Shown: in pieces, positions 8,985 to 17,700 of the stretch
How positions within the stretch are numbered: the first letter of the stretch is position 1
How the letters are laid out: every line of letters starts with the position of its first letter
From: Streptosporangium pseudovulgare
GTDB lineage: Bacteria > Actinomycetota > Actinomycetes > Streptosporangiales > Streptosporangiaceae
NCBI RefSeq assembly: GCF_014648055.1
Contig: NZ_BMQJ01000001.1
Coordinates: forward strand, 714,741-778,740
Direction: 5' to 3'
Length of the DNA stretch: 64,000 nt
Position numbers and translations under genes: made by a program
The notes under the pieces: generated by a model
Seen by the model: only the letters and a program-made list of their open reading frames with translations
Database searches by the model: none
Told to the model about the DNA's origin: nothing

Positions 8985-9832
8985 CCCCGTTCGCCCGCAA
9001 GCGCCTGACGAGGATCGCGCTGAACGCGGCCGGCCTGCTGGTCTTCCTGTTCGCGGTGTTCCCCGTCTACTGGATGGTCTCGACCTCCTTCAAGGCCAAC
9101 GACCAGATCTTCACCACCGACTTCATCCCGTTCCCCACCCACTTCACCGTCGAACACGTGGACCGGGTGCTCAGCGAGGGCGTGGCCGGCAACTCCATCT
9201 GGCTCTACATGCGCAACAGCGCGATCGTCGCCCTGGGCACCGTCCTCATCGGCGCCGCGCTCGCGCTGCTGGCGGCCACCGCCATCGCCCGCTTCACGTT
9301 CCGGGGCCGTACGAGCTTCCTGATCCTGCTGCTCATCGTGCAGATGATCCCGGCGGAGGCCCTGCTCATCCCGCTCTTCCTCAACGTCAAGCGGCTCGGC
9401 CTGTACGACCAGCTGCTGGGCCTGATCGTCATCAACGTCGGCCTGACGCTGCCGTTCGGCATCTGGATGCTGCGCACGTTCGTCGCCGCGGTGCCCAAGT
9501 CTCTGGAGGAGGCCGCCTGGATCGACGGCGCCAGCCGGATGACGACCTTCTGGCGGGTGCTGTTCCCGCTGGTGGCCCCCGGCCTGGTGGCGACGAGCAT
9601 CTTCTCGTTCATCACCGCGTGGAACGAGCTGATCTTCGCGCTCATCCTGATGTCGGACTCCTCGGGCTACACGATGCCCGTCGCGCTGCAGTTCTTCTTC
9701 GGCCAGCGCGGCACCGACTGGGGCGCCATCATGGCCGGCTCCACGATGATGACGATCCCCGTCGTCGTCTTCTTCCTCCTGGTGCAGCGGCGGATGGTCT
9801 CCGGCCTCGTCGCGGGCGCCGTCAAGGGCTGA
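8981..9832 (+). CDS. ABC sugar transporter permease (MalG type)
   Basis: Second permease, 283 residues, starting MTPFARKRLTRIALNAAGLL. Its ATG overlaps the TGA of the upstream permease in an ATGA junction (8981-8984), so the start is well fixed. It has the MalG-type periplasmic loop after the first membrane segment (SFKANDQIFTTDFIPFP) and an EAA loop (SLEEAAWIDGASRMTTFWRV). It forms the heterodimeric channel with the preceding permease. Confidence 0.93.
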   Translation: MTPFARKRLTRIALNAAGLLVFLFAVFPVYWMVSTSFKANDQIFTTDFIPFPTHFTVEHVDRVLSEGVAGNSIWLYMRNSAIVALGTVLIGAALALLAATAIARFTFRGRTSFLILLLIVQMIPAEALLIPLFLNVKRLGLYDQLLGLIVINVGLTLPFGIWMLRTFVAAVPKSLEEAAWIDGASRMTTFWRVLFPLVAPGLVATSIFSFITAWNELIFALILMSDSSGYTMPVALQFFFGQRGTDWGAIMAGSTMMTIPVVVFFLLVQRRMVSGLVAGAVKG

Positions 9833-9983
9833 CCCCGGCGCCGGTACGGCCCCGCGCCCGCGCGGTGCGGGCCGTACGGCACGCCACCGGCGGCCGGGCC
9901 CGCACCGCACGGCCCCGCCGCCCCCGCCCCTCCATCAGGCCACTTCTCCCGGAAACTTCCCAGGTAAGGAGCGTTCCAGCGCC

Positions 9984-11462
9984 ATGTCCGAGTTCAGCGC
10001 GAGTCCCGGCGACCGCGGCCTTCACCGCCTTGCGGCCGGCACGCTGCTCGCCGCCTTCCAGGGCGTCACCGCCCCAGAGTGGGTCGTGCGGGAGTTGGAG
10101 GCCGGCCTCGGCGGCGTCACCCTCTTCGGCTTCAACGTCGCGGGCCCCGACCGGCTGGCGGCCCTCACCGCGCGGCTGCGCGAGGCGGGCGAGCCGGTCA
10201 TCTCACTGGACGAGGAGGGCGGCGACGTCACCCGCCTCGACTACCACGTGGGCAGCCCCTACCCCGGCAACGCCGCCCTGGGCGCCGTCGACGACGTCGA
10301 GCTGACCCGGCGCGTGCACCGGGCGATCGGCGACGACCTGGCCCGCTGCGGGATCAACCTCGACATGGCCCCGTCCGCGGACGTCAACAGCGCCGACGAC
10401 AACCCGGTGATCGGCACCCGCTCGTTCGGGTCGGACCCCGCCCTGGTGGCCCGGCACACCGTCGCCGCGGTGCGGGGGCTGCAGTCGGCCGGGGTGGCCG
10501 CCTGCGTCAAGCACTTCCCCGGTCACGGCGCCACCCTCCAGGACTCCCACCTGGAGGTGCCGCTCGTCGACGCCTCTCCGGAGCTGCTGCGCGCGCGCGA
10601 ACTGGTGCCCTTCCGCGCCGCGATCGACGCCGGAACCAAGTCGATCATGACCGCGCACGTCCGCGTCCCGGCGCTGACCGGCGCGCTCCCCGCCACGCTG
10701 TCACCGGCCGCGCTGACCGGGCTGCTCCGCGGCGAGCTGGGCTACGACGGGGTGGTCGTCTCCGACGCCCTCGACATGCGGGCGGTCACCGACGCCTACG
10801 GCCTGGTGGACGGCGCGGTGCTCTCCCTGGCCGCCGGAACCGACCTGCTCTGCCTCGGGCCGCTGCCGACGGAGGAGGACACCCGCCGGATCGTCGCCGG
10901 GATCGTCGCCGCGGTGCGGGACGGCCGTCTGCCCGGGGAGCGTCTGGAGGAGGCGGCCGAGCGGGTGGCGCGGCTGCGCGCCTGGTTCGCCGCGTCCCGG
11001 GCGGACGCGGCGGCGGCGGGCGCGGCGGGCATGGACGGGGAGCGGGTGGTCGGCCTGGCTGCGGCCCGCCGGGCGGTCAGCCTCACCGGGACCGCGGCCC
11101 CGCTCGTCGATCCGCTGGTGGTGGAGATGGAGACCCCGCCGACCATCGCGGTGGGGGACGTGCCATGGGGGTTCACCCCGCTGCTGCCCCGCGCGGAGGT
11201 CGTGCGGGTCCGGCCGGAGGACGCCGACGTGCCGGACCTGCTGGCACGCGCCGCGGGCCGCTCCCTGGTCGTGGTGGTCAAGGACGCCCACCGCCACGCC
11301 GTCGGCCGTTCGGTGATATCGGCGCTGCTGGCCGCCCGCCCGGACGCGACGGTGGTGGAGATGGGCCTGCCGGTCTGGCGGCCCGAGGGCGTGACCTACC
11401 TCGCCACGTACGGCGCCGCCCGGGCCAACGCCCAGGCCGCCGCCGAACTGCTCGGCGTCTGA
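9984..11462 (+). CDS. Glycoside hydrolase family 3, beta-N-acetylhexosaminidase-like
   Basis: Enzyme of 492 residues without a signal peptide, so probably cytoplasmic, where it would cleave the imported oligosaccharide. The NagZ-type catalytic motif KHFPGHGATLQDSHLEVP is present (His acid/base pair on the flexible loop), as is VVVSDALDMRAV carrying the expected Asp nucleophile. The C-terminal 150 residues form a smaller second domain, as in two-domain GH3 enzymes. It lies 151 bp after the permease gene; AAGGAG at 9966-9971 is rather far (12 nt) from the ATG. Context suggests N-acetylglucosamine or glucoside oligomers as substrate; beta-glucosidase activity cannot be excluded. Confidence 0.88.
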   Translation: MSEFSASPGDRGLHRLAAGTLLAAFQGVTAPEWVVRELEAGLGGVTLFGFNVAGPDRLAALTARLREAGEPVISLDEEGGDVTRLDYHVGSPYPGNAALGAVDDVELTRRVHRAIGDDLARCGINLDMAPSADVNSADDNPVIGTRSFGSDPALVARHTVAAVRGLQSAGVAACVKHFPGHGATLQDSHLEVPLVDASPELLRARELVPFRAAIDAGTKSIMTAHVRVPALTGALPATLSPAALTGLLRGELGYDGVVVSDALDMRAVTDAYGLVDGAVLSLAAGTDLLCLGPLPTEEDTRRIVAGIVAAVRDGRLPGERLEEAAERVARLRAWFAASRADAAAAGAAGMDGERVVGLAAARRAVSLTGTAAPLVDPLVVEMETPPTIAVGDVPWGFTPLLPRAEVVRVRPEDADVPDLLARAAGRSLVVVVKDAHRHAVGRSVISALLAARPDATVVEMGLPVWRPEGVTYLATYGAARANAQAAAELLGV

Positions 11463-11497
11463 CGGTCCCGGCGACCGGACCGGCCGGGCCGGTCGTA

Positions 11498-11588
11498 CAG
11501 GGGCGGGCGGGAACGGCACGGCCGTCCAAGCAGGGCGGAGGCGGCGCGGCCGTACGAGCAGGGCGGGAACGGCGCGGCCGTACGGATG
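11498..11588. repeat. Tandem repeat, about 28 bp, three units
   Basis: Units begin with CAGGGCGG or CAGGGGCGG at 11498, 11531 and 11559 and end with GGCCGTACGAG or a variant; unit lengths are about 33, 28 and 30 bp. The repeat fills the gap between the GH3 gene and the convergent second ROK gene. No coding function is seen. Confidence 0.65.
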
Positions 11589-11607
11589 CTCGGGCGGCGT
11601 GGGCGGT

Positions 11608-12786
11608 TCAGGACGCGAAGAGCTCCTCGCGCGCCTGCTCCAGCGCCGCCAGCACGGCGCCGCGCAGCACCGGGTCACCCTCGACCTCGCCGGACACCAC
11701 CCGGGGACGCACCGGGCACATCCGGGCCACGGCCTCCTCGATCCTGAAGGTCAGCTCGCCGCCGCCCGCCCGGCTGACCTCGCCGGCGAGCACCACGAGC
11801 CCGGGGTCCAGCACCACGCACACCGACGCCACGCCCAGCGCCAGCCGCCGGGCGATCTCGTCCAGCAGCGGCCGGCCGCGCTCTCCCGCCTCGACGGCCG
11901 CCGCCACGCATTCGGCCGCGCCGCGCCCGGCGAAGCCGTGCGTCCGGGCCAGTTCGGTCACCGCCTCGTCGGTGACCAGCGACTGCAGCCCTCCGGCGAG
12001 GGACGGCATGCGCCCGGGGACCTCCCGCACGTCCTCGGCGAGCGGCACGCCCGGCACCGGCAGGTAACCGATCTCCCCGGCGCTGCCGGAACGGCCGCGG
12101 TGCAGCCGGCCACCGAGGACGACGCCGAGGCCGATGCCGCGGTCCACCCAGAGCAGCACGAAGTCGTCGGCCCGCCGCGCCGCGCCCAGGGCGCGCTCGG
12201 CGACGGCCACCAGGTTCACGTCGTTCTCGATCCTGACGTCGCGGCGCAGGTCGCGGGCGAGCCGCTGGTGGATGCCCTCGCGCCAGCCCGGCAGGTCGAA
12301 GGAGAACCGGACGTCCCCGGTGCGGGGATCGACGACGCCGGGGGTGCCGATCACGACCGCCCGCAACCTGGCCAGGGCGACCTTGGCGGACCGGCACGCC
12401 TTGACCATCGCGCTGTGCACGAGGGCGACCGGGTCGTCGTGCCCGTCCGGGGCGACCGTCACCTCGGCCACGATATCGCCGCTGATATCGGCGACGGCGG
12501 TGGTGACGAATTCCGGCCCGACGGCCAGGCCCGCGACATAGGCGGAAGACGGAATAACCCCATAAAGAGCGGCATTCGGCCCTCGTCCTCCCGCCTGCTC
12601 CCCGGTCACCTCGACCAGTCCGCGCTCTTCGAGCCGGGCCAGCGTCTGGGACGCCGTCACCTTGGAAAGGCCGGTCAGCTCGCCGATCTGCCCCCGGGTC
12701 AGGGGACCGGAGTCGAGCAGGAGCTCCAGGGCGGCCCGGTCGTTGATCTCCCGCAGAAGCCTGGGCACGCCAGGACGTCGCTCCAT
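11608..12786 (-). CDS. ROK-family transcriptional repressor, copy 2
   Basis: Paralog of the ROK gene at 5154-6431, 392 residues, closing the other side of the ABC/GH3 cluster. It has the same layout: winged helix (LTRGQIGELTGLSKVTASQT) and ROK domain (VIGTPGVVDPRTGDVRF, RIENDVNLVAVAE, GSAGEIGYLPVPG). It lacks the low-complexity insert of copy 1. The start is set at ATG 12786, where MERRPGVPRLL aligns with the N-terminus of copy 1 and AAGAGAG lies about 7 nt upstream; ATG 12792 or 12828 would add 2 or 14 residues. It may sense a different sugar or act as a heteromeric partner. Confidence 0.9.
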   Translation of the reverse strand: MERRPGVPRLLREINDRAALELLLDSGPLTRGQIGELTGLSKVTASQTLARLEERGLVEVTGEQAGGRGPNAALYGVIPSSAYVAGLAVGPEFVTTAVADISGDIVAEVTVAPDGHDDPVALVHSAMVKACRSAKVALARLRAVVIGTPGVVDPRTGDVRFSFDLPGWREGIHQRLARDLRRDVRIENDVNLVAVAERALGAARRADDFVLLWVDRGIGLGVVLGGRLHRGRSGSAGEIGYLPVPGVPLAEDVREVPGRMPSLAGGLQSLVTDEAVTELARTHGFAGRGAAECVAAAVEAGERGRPLLDEIARRLALGVASVCVVLDPGLVVLAGEVSRAGGGELTFRIEEAVARMCPVRPRVVSGEVEGDPVLRGAVLAALEQAREELFAS

Positions 12787-12846
12787 ACGCATGCTCTCTT
12801 GTCCGCCGTTTCCCCGTCGCTTTTGCATTCAGGCGAGAAGCGTTCG

Positions 12847-12860
12847 CATTAGTCAATAAA
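12847..12860. promoter_or_regulatory. Candidate ROK operator upstream of ROK copy 2
   Basis: CATTAGTCAATAAA, whose reverse complement TTTATTGACTAATG shares TTTATTG and a following TA-rich half with the site at 6482-6495. It lies about 60 bp upstream of the start codon of ROK copy 2 in a local AT-rich patch. The pairing of the two sites is seen; binding is inferred. Confidence 0.4.
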
Positions 12861-12895
12861 GGTTCCTGACAGCTTAGCCGCGCGGGGGCCGACGC

Positions 12896-13023
12896 GGGTT
12901 CCCGCCGACGGCCGCGCCGTACCGCCGCGGGTTCCCGCCGACGATCGGGCCGTACCGCCGCGGTTCCCGCCGGCGCGCCATACCTCCGGTGGTCTCCGCG
13001 GACGGCCGTGCCGTACCTCCGCG
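12896..13023. repeat. Degenerate tandem repeat, about 33 bp, four units
   Basis: The gap of about 450 bp between ROK copy 2 and the Rrf2 gene (12787-13234) has no convincing gene. Units starting GGGTTCCCGCCGACG or a variant occur at 12896, 12929, 12962 and 12991, each ending in a GTACCGCCGC- or GTACCTCCGC-like segment. The rest of the gap, 13024-13220, shows nothing recognisable. Confidence 0.65.
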
Positions 13024-13221
13024 GGACCCGTGGCCCGCACGGCGCGGCCGCCCGCCACCGGGACACGCCCGGCGCCATGGCATCCCCTCATCATGACGCT
13101 TCAGGCGTGGTTCGTCACGGAGTGTCACGGGCGCCCCCGCCGGACGGACCGGGCGCCGGCCGCAGAGGCGACATGTTCGGCTCTTCCGATCCCTGGCGCC
13201 TAAGCAGTCAATAGCAGGCGG

Positions 13222-13227
13222 GATAAT
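13222..13227 (+). promoter_or_regulatory. -10-like hexamer for Rrf2 gene, leaderless arrangement
   Basis: GATAAT lies 7 nt before the ATG at 13235 and no ribosome binding site is visible in between. With normal -10 to start-site spacing, transcription would begin at or beside the A of the start codon. Confidence 0.45.
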
Positions 13228-13234
13228 CGACTAC

Positions 13235-13684
13235 ATGCGCCTATCTGCTCGTGTCGACTATGCCCTTCGTGCCGCCGCCGAACTCGCCGCCGCCGGTGAC
13301 GGACCGACCACGGTGGGCGAGCTGGCCAAGGAGCAGGACATGCCGCCGAAGTATCTGGAGAACATCCTGCTGCAGATGCGCCGGGCCGGCCTGGTCCGCG
13401 GCCAGCGCGGCCCCGAGGGCGGCTACGTGCTGGCCCGCCCGGCGCGGGAGATCACCCTGGCCGACGTGATCCGCGCGGTGGACGGCCCGCTGGCCAACGT
13501 CCGGGGCGAGCGGCCCGAGCACGTCGGCTACCGCGGCCCCGCCGAGTCGCTGCAGAAGGTCTGGATCGCGCTGCGCGCCAGCGAGCGGGCCATCCTGGAG
13601 GAGGTCACGCTCGACAGCGTGGCCACCGGCATGCTCCCCGAGCGCGTCATGACCCTCGCCGCCGACCCCTCCGCCTGGGACTGA
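13235..13684 (+). CDS. Rrf2-family transcriptional regulator without cysteines
   Basis: Winged-helix regulator of 149 residues starting MRLSARVDYALRAAAELAAA, the standard Rrf2 opening, with QDMPPKYLENILLQMRRAGL as recognition region and GPEGGYVLARPAREITLADV after the wing. Members such as IscR, NsrR and RsrR sense through cysteine- or histidine-ligated Fe-S clusters. This protein contains no cysteine at all, so it cannot bind a cluster in the usual cysteine-ligated way. It ends 9 nt before nei2 and is likely co-transcribed with it. A small-ligand or orphan role is possible. Confidence 0.9.
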   Translation: MRLSARVDYALRAAAELAAAGDGPTTVGELAKEQDMPPKYLENILLQMRRAGLVRGQRGPEGGYVLARPAREITLADVIRAVDGPLANVRGERPEHVGYRGPAESLQKVWIALRASERAILEEVTLDSVATGMLPERVMTLAADPSAWD

Positions 13685-13693
13685 GCCGGCCCC

Positions 13694-14485
13694 ATGCCCG
13701 AGGGCGACGTCGTCTACCGCACCGCGAGGCGGCTCGGCCGGGCGCTCGACGGCCGGGTCCTGGTCAGGTCCGACTTCCGCGTCCCGCGGTACGCCACCGC
13801 CGACCTGACCGGCAGGCGGGTCCTTGAGACCGTCTCGCGCGGCAAGCACCTGCTCACCCGGGTGGAGGGAGACCTCACCGTCCACACCCACCTGCGGATG
13901 GAGGGGAGCTGGCAGATATCGCCCGCCGGGCGGCGCCTCCCCCCGGGTGACGTGGTCCGCCTCGTGCTGGCGAACACCGAGTGGCAGGCGGCGGGGGTAC
14001 GGCTCGGCATGGTGGACCTGGTGGCGACCGCCGAGGAGCATCGGCTGGTCGGGCATCTGGGCCCCGACCCGCTGGGGCCCGACTGGGACGTGGCGGAGGC
14101 CGCGCGGCGACTCGCGCGCGATCCCCGGGCGACCATCGGCGAGGCGCTGCTCGACCAGCGCAACCTCGCGGGGGTCGGCACCGTCTACCGGGCCGAGACG
14201 CTCTTCCTCGCGGGGGTCTCGCCGTGGCGGCCGGTGGGTGAGATCGAAGATGTGGAAAGGATCGCCGTGCTCGCGCGGCGGCTGCTGCACGCCAATCGCG
14301 ACCGGGCGACCAGGGCGACGACGGGCGACCCGCGCGCGGGACGGGACATGTGGGTGTACGGCAGGGCAGGAAGGTCATGCCTGCGCTGCGGGCATCGGAT
14401 CAGTCGTGGCGAGATGGGGGCACAGCCGCAGGAACGGCTGATCTTCTGGTGCCGTCACTGTCAGCCGGGAGAACCGGCCGGCTAG
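13694..14485 (+). CDS. Fpg/Nei-family DNA glycosylase (Nei2 type)
   Basis: Base-excision repair glycosylase/AP lyase of 263 residues. The N-terminal Pro2-Glu3 catalytic pair is present ([14 protein letters not shown]), followed by the beta-sandwich, a helix-two-turn-helix region ([22 protein letters not shown], giving only the usual Asn-Leu-Ala-Gly core) and a C-terminal zinc finger with CLRCG and WCRHC cysteine pairs. PEGD rather than PELP at the start places it with the endonuclease VIII/Nei2 group known from mycobacteria and Streptomyces. It follows the Rrf2 gene by 9 nt. Its TAG stop interlocks with the stop of the convergent clgR gene. Confidence 0.92.
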   Translation: MPEGDVVYRTARRLGRALDGRVLVRSDFRVPRYATADLTGRRVLETVSRGKHLLTRVEGDLTVHTHLRMEGSWQISPAGRRLPPGDVVRLVLANTEWQAAGVRLGMVDLVATAEEHRLVGHLGPDPLGPDWDVAEAARRLARDPRATIGEALLDQRNLAGVGTVYRAETLFLAGVSPWRPVGEIEDVERIAVLARRLLHANRDRATRATTGDPRAGRDMWVYGRAGRSCLRCGHRISRGEMGAQPQERLIFWCRHCQPGEPAG

Positions 14486-14841
14486 GCGGCGACCATGTCG
14501 TTGACCTCGGGGAACACATCCTCGGAAAGAGAGCCGGGCACGGTCTCGGCGATCGGCAGGCGCTCCCGCTCGGGAACGTCGCCGGCGAGCACCGGGGCGT
14601 GCTGGAGCTCGGCCAGGGCGAACTGGTCGGAGACCTCACGGAGCACCTGCGACAGCGGCACCCCGAGGGCGCCGCAGATCGACGCGAGCAGTTCCGAGGA
14701 CGCCTCCTTCTGGCCACGCTCCACCTCGGAGAGATATCCGAGGGAGACACGGGCCAACGTGGAAACCTCACGCAGGGTGCGACTCTGCCGCACCCGCAGT
14801 CGCCGCAGCACGTCACCGAGCAGCTGACGCAGCAGGACCAT
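14482..14841 (-). CDS. clgR: ClgR-type helix-turn-helix regulator of clp protease genes
   Basis: Cro/CI-type regulator of 119 residues. The helix-turn-helix segment [20 protein letters not shown] continues into [20 protein letters not shown], which is the hallmark of ClgR, activator of clpP, lon and other stress genes in actinobacteria. The protein ends in Ala-Ala; in Streptomyces the C-terminal Ala-Ala makes ClgR a ClpP substrate, so self-limiting turnover is likely here. The start ATG 14841 has GGGAGGGAG at ideal distance and matches known ClgR N-termini ([14 protein letters not shown]); a longer frame to 14946 is less likely. Upstream, GTTCGCT at 15021-15027 resembles half of a ClgR box, weakly. 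Order after cinA is the conserved one. Confidence 0.93.
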   Translation of the reverse strand: MVLLRQLLGDVLRRLRVRQSRTLREVSTLARVSLGYLSEVERGQKEASSELLASICGALGVPLSQVLREVSDQFALAELQHAPVLAGDVPERERLPIAETVPGSLSEDVFPEVNDMVAA

Positions 14842-15045
14842 CTGTCGCTCCCTCCCCAGCGCGGGAGCCTGGGCGACCCCCCGCGCGATCGGTTCGTGCC
14901 GCCCGTTCGTGCGCGACCCTTGGTACATACTCCTCGCCGTCATCATCGCTTGACCTTTACATCACTCACAGTTCCACCGTACCCGCATCCACCGATGCGA
15001 CGGCAGACCACGGTGAGCATGTTCGCTGGGGACGTAACGCGGTAA

Positions 15046-15546
15046 TCACCCGGAATGTTCCCTCATGCTCGTCTCCAGAACTCTCCGCAGAAGGTCCACT
15101 GCCTCGATCACCGTCGACCGCCGGATCTCGTCACGCGTTCCGGCGAGGTTCAGATCTTCCTGCCATACCCGCCCATCCGAACCGCTAACGGCCAAATGCA
15201 CGGTACCGACCGGTTTTCCGTCCTGCGGGTCGGGCCCGGCCACCCCGGTCGAGGCCAGGCCGTAGGAGGCGCCGGTGAGCCGGCGGACGCCGTCCGCCAT
15301 GGCCGCGGCGACGTCCGGGTGGACCGCCCCCTCCCGCGCCAGCAGGTCGGCGGGGACGCCCAGGAGGCGGTGCTTGAGCTCGGTGGCGTAGGAGATGACA
15401 CCACCGGCGAAGGCGGCCGACGCGCCGGGCGGGACGGTGAGGGCCGCGCCGATCAGCCCCGCGGTCAGCGACTCGGCCACCGCCACCGTCTCCCCCCGGC
15501 GGACGAGCAGGGACAGCACCTCGGCGGCGGGCGGGACGCGGCCCAT
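15046..15546 (-). CDS. CinA C-terminal domain / nicotinamide-nucleotide amidase (PncC-like)
   Basis: Stand-alone CinA_C protein of 166 residues. Family members deamidate nicotinamide mononucleotide to nicotinate mononucleotide in NAD recycling. Seen: VAVAESLTAGLIGAALTVPP (catalytic Ser region), GGVISYATELKHRLLGV, GLASTGVAGPDP and PVGTVHLAVSG. The N-terminal molybdopterin-binding-like CinA domain is absent. Its ATG (15546) overlaps the pgsA stop in a TGATG junction, so the two are translationally coupled in a rimO-pgsA-cinA operon. Confidence 0.93.
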   Translation of the reverse strand: MGRVPPAAEVLSLLVRRGETVAVAESLTAGLIGAALTVPPGASAAFAGGVISYATELKHRLLGVPADLLAREGAVHPDVAAAMADGVRRLTGASYGLASTGVAGPDPQDGKPVGTVHLAVSGSDGRVWQEDLNLAGTRDEIRRSTVIEAVDLLRRVLETSMREHSG

Positions 15547-16151
15547 CAGGCCTCCCTCGCCTGCTTCGCCACCTGCCGCAGCTTCACCGCGCGGACGACG
15601 TAGTCGACCCCCGTCGCCACGGTCACCACGACCGCGGCGCCCATCACGATCCAGCGGAGCACATCCGGCATGCCCGGCCACATGTAGAGGGCGATCGCGG
15701 CGATCTGCAGGACGGTCTTCACCTTCCCGCCGTAGCTGGCCGGGATGACCCCGTGCCGGATCACCGCGAACCGCAGGAGGGTCACACCCAGCTCCCGGCC
15801 GAGGATCACGACGGTGACCCACCACGGAAGCTCGCCCAGGACCGACAGGCTGATCAGCGCGGCGCCGGTCAGCGCCTTGTCCGCGATCGGATCAGCGATC
15901 TTCCCGAAGTCGGTGACCAGGCCGTAGCGGCGGGCCAGCTCGCCGTCCAGCAGGTCGGTGAGCGAGGCCACCAGGAAGACCACCAGCGCGGTGATCCGCC
16001 AGCCGTCCCCCTCCAGGAAGAGGCACACCACGAAGAGCGGGACCATCGCCAGACGGAGCACCGTGACGACGTTGGCGATGTTCCAGGCGCTCGGCCTGGG
16101 ACCCATGGACGCCGAGGTCGATCCGGTGCCGGTCTCTGGCGTGTTGGTCAT
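15546..16151 (-). CDS. pgsA: CDP-diacylglycerol-glycerol-3-phosphate 3-phosphatidyltransferase
   Basis: Membrane enzyme of 201 residues that makes phosphatidylglycerol phosphate, the committed step to phosphatidylglycerol and cardiolipin. The CDP-alcohol phosphotransferase signature D-x2-DG-x2-AR-x8-G-x3-D-x3-D is complete (DLLDGELAR, then GKIADPIAD), and there are about five hydrophobic segments. It starts 25 nt after rimO and is coupled to cinA. The first 20 residues are polar and variable, as in actinobacterial orthologs. Confidence 0.95.
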   Translation of the reverse strand: MTNTPETGTGSTSASMGPRPSAWNIANVVTVLRLAMVPLFVVCLFLEGDGWRITALVVFLVASLTDLLDGELARRYGLVTDFGKIADPIADKALTGAALISLSVLGELPWWVTVVILGRELGVTLLRFAVIRHGVIPASYGGKVKTVLQIAAIALYMWPGMPDVLRWIVMGAAVVVTVATGVDYVVRAVKLRQVAKQAREA

Positions 16152-16176
16152 ACGCTCTCCCGGCCGGGCGGCGCGC

Positions 16177-17586
16177 TCACGGAGCGGCCTTGATTCGGGC
16201 GATCAGGTCGACCCCCTCGGAGTCGACGACGATGGCCCGCACGATCTGCCCCGGCACCAGGCCGATGCCCTGGACCGTGACGGAGCCGTCCACCTCGGGC
16301 CCCTGGTGGGCCGCCCGCCCCTCGTAGCCGCCGTCACCGAGGTCCTCCTCGACGAGGACGTCCACCTCGGTGCCGATGCGCTCCTCGGCCCGCTGGGCCA
16401 TGAGCTCGTCGGCCAGCTCGGTGAGCGCGGCCACCCGGGCGTCGACGACCTCCTGGTCGAGCTTGCCGGGCAGGGACGCCGCCTCGGTGCCCTCCTCGTC
16501 GGAGTAACCGAAGACGCCGATGACGTCGAGCCGGGCCTCCTGCAGGAAGTCGACCAGCTCGCCGAACTCCTCCTCGGTCTCACCGGGGAAACCGACGATG
16601 AAGTTGGACCGCACGCCCGCCTCCGGAGCGGCCGCGCGGATGGTCTCCAGCAGGTCGAGGAAGCGCCGGGGGTCTCCGAAGCGGCGCATCCTGCGCAGCA
16701 CCGTGCCGCTGGCGTGCTGGAAGGACAGGTCGAAGTAGGGCGCCACACCCTCGGTCGAGGAGATCGCCTCCAGCAGGCCCGGACGGAGCTCGGCGGGCTG
16801 GAGGTAGCTGGCCCGCACCCGCTCGATCCCCTCGACGGCGGCCAGGGCCGGCAGCAGCCTCTCCAGGGCCCGCAGGTCACCGAGGTCCTTGCCGTAGGAG
16901 GTGGAGTTCTCGCTGACGAGGACGAGCTCCCTGACGCCCTCGCCGGCCAGCCAGGCCGCCTCGGCGAGGATCTCCTCCGGCTTCCGCGACACGTAGGCGC
17001 CGCGGAAGGCGGGGATGGCGCAGAAGGTGCACCTCCGGTCACAGCCGGAGGCCAGCTTCAGCGAGGCCACCGGGCCGTCTCCGAGGCGTTTGCGCAGCGG
17101 GCGGGGGCCGCTGGCCGGGGCCAGGCCCTCGGGCAGGTCGCCGTGGCCGGGGATGTGGGATTTGGGAGCGGCGGCGCGCTCGACCGGCGAGATCGGCAGC
17201 AGCGTCCGGCGGTCGCGCGGGCTGTGCGGGACGAGCGGCCTGTCGGCCAGCACGTCGTCCAGCCGCGCGCCGATCTGGGTGTAGTCGTCGAAGGAGATGA
17301 CGGCCGACGCCTCGGGCAGCGCGTCGGCGAGCTGGTCGCCGTAGCGTTCGGCCATGCAGCCCGCGGCGACCACCTTGGCGCCGGAGTCGGCCGCGGCGAG
17401 CAGCGTGTCGATGGAGTCCTTTTTCGCTGAGTCGATGAAGCCGCAGGTGTTGACGACGATGACGTCCGGATCGTCGTCGCCCACCTGCCAACCGGCAGCC
17501 TCAAGGCGCGCCGCGAGCTCTTCGGAGTCGACCTCGTTGCGCGCGCAACCCAGTGTGATCAGCGATGCGGTTCGGCGGGATGACAT
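16177..17586 (-). CDS. rimO: Ribosomal protein S12 methylthiotransferase RimO
   Basis: Radical-SAM enzyme of 469 residues that methylthiolates the conserved aspartate of ribosomal protein S12. It has the UPF0004 N-terminal domain with three cluster cysteines ([24 protein letters not shown]), the radical-SAM CxxxCxxC motif as CDRRCTFC, and a TRAM-like C-terminal part. Start ATG 17586 gives [20 protein letters not shown], the expected N-terminus; the 14 codons upstream are not family-like. An insert of about 45 residues between the two domains (near residues 125-170) is poorly conserved and typical of actinomycetes. It heads the rimO-pgsA-cinA operon. Confidence 0.95.
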   Translation of the reverse strand: MSSRRTASLITLGCARNEVDSEELAARLEAAGWQVGDDDPDVIVVNTCGFIDSAKKDSIDTLLAAADSGAKVVAAGCMAERYGDQLADALPEASAVISFDDYTQIGARLDDVLADRPLVPHSPRDRRTLLPISPVERAAAPKSHIPGHGDLPEGLAPASGPRPLRKRLGDGPVASLKLASGCDRRCTFCAIPAFRGAYVSRKPEEILAEAAWLAGEGVRELVLVSENSTSYGKDLGDLRALERLLPALAAVEGIERVRASYLQPAELRPGLLEAISSTEGVAPYFDLSFQHASGTVLRRMRRFGDPRRFLDLLETIRAAAPEAGVRSNFIVGFPGETEEEFGELVDFLQEARLDVIGVFGYSDEEGTEAASLPGKLDQEVVDARVAALTELADELMAQRAEERIGTEVDVLVEEDLGDGGYEGRAAHQGPEVDGSVTVQGIGLVPGQIVRAIVVDSEGVDLIARIKAAP

Positions 17587-17700
17587 GGTGAACACTACGG
17601 TATCGGGAGTTGGCCACCATCGGCGCACTCCCCCTCCCCCAGGTTCCCCCTCCGGGCCTCTCTGGAAGGCTCCCCCGGCCCTGCCCGCTTCCCCGTACGG

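Noticed and set aside
15021..15027. GTTCGCT upstream of clgR as a ClgR box.
   Set aside because: The second half of the box is not at the expected distance; too weak to list as a site.
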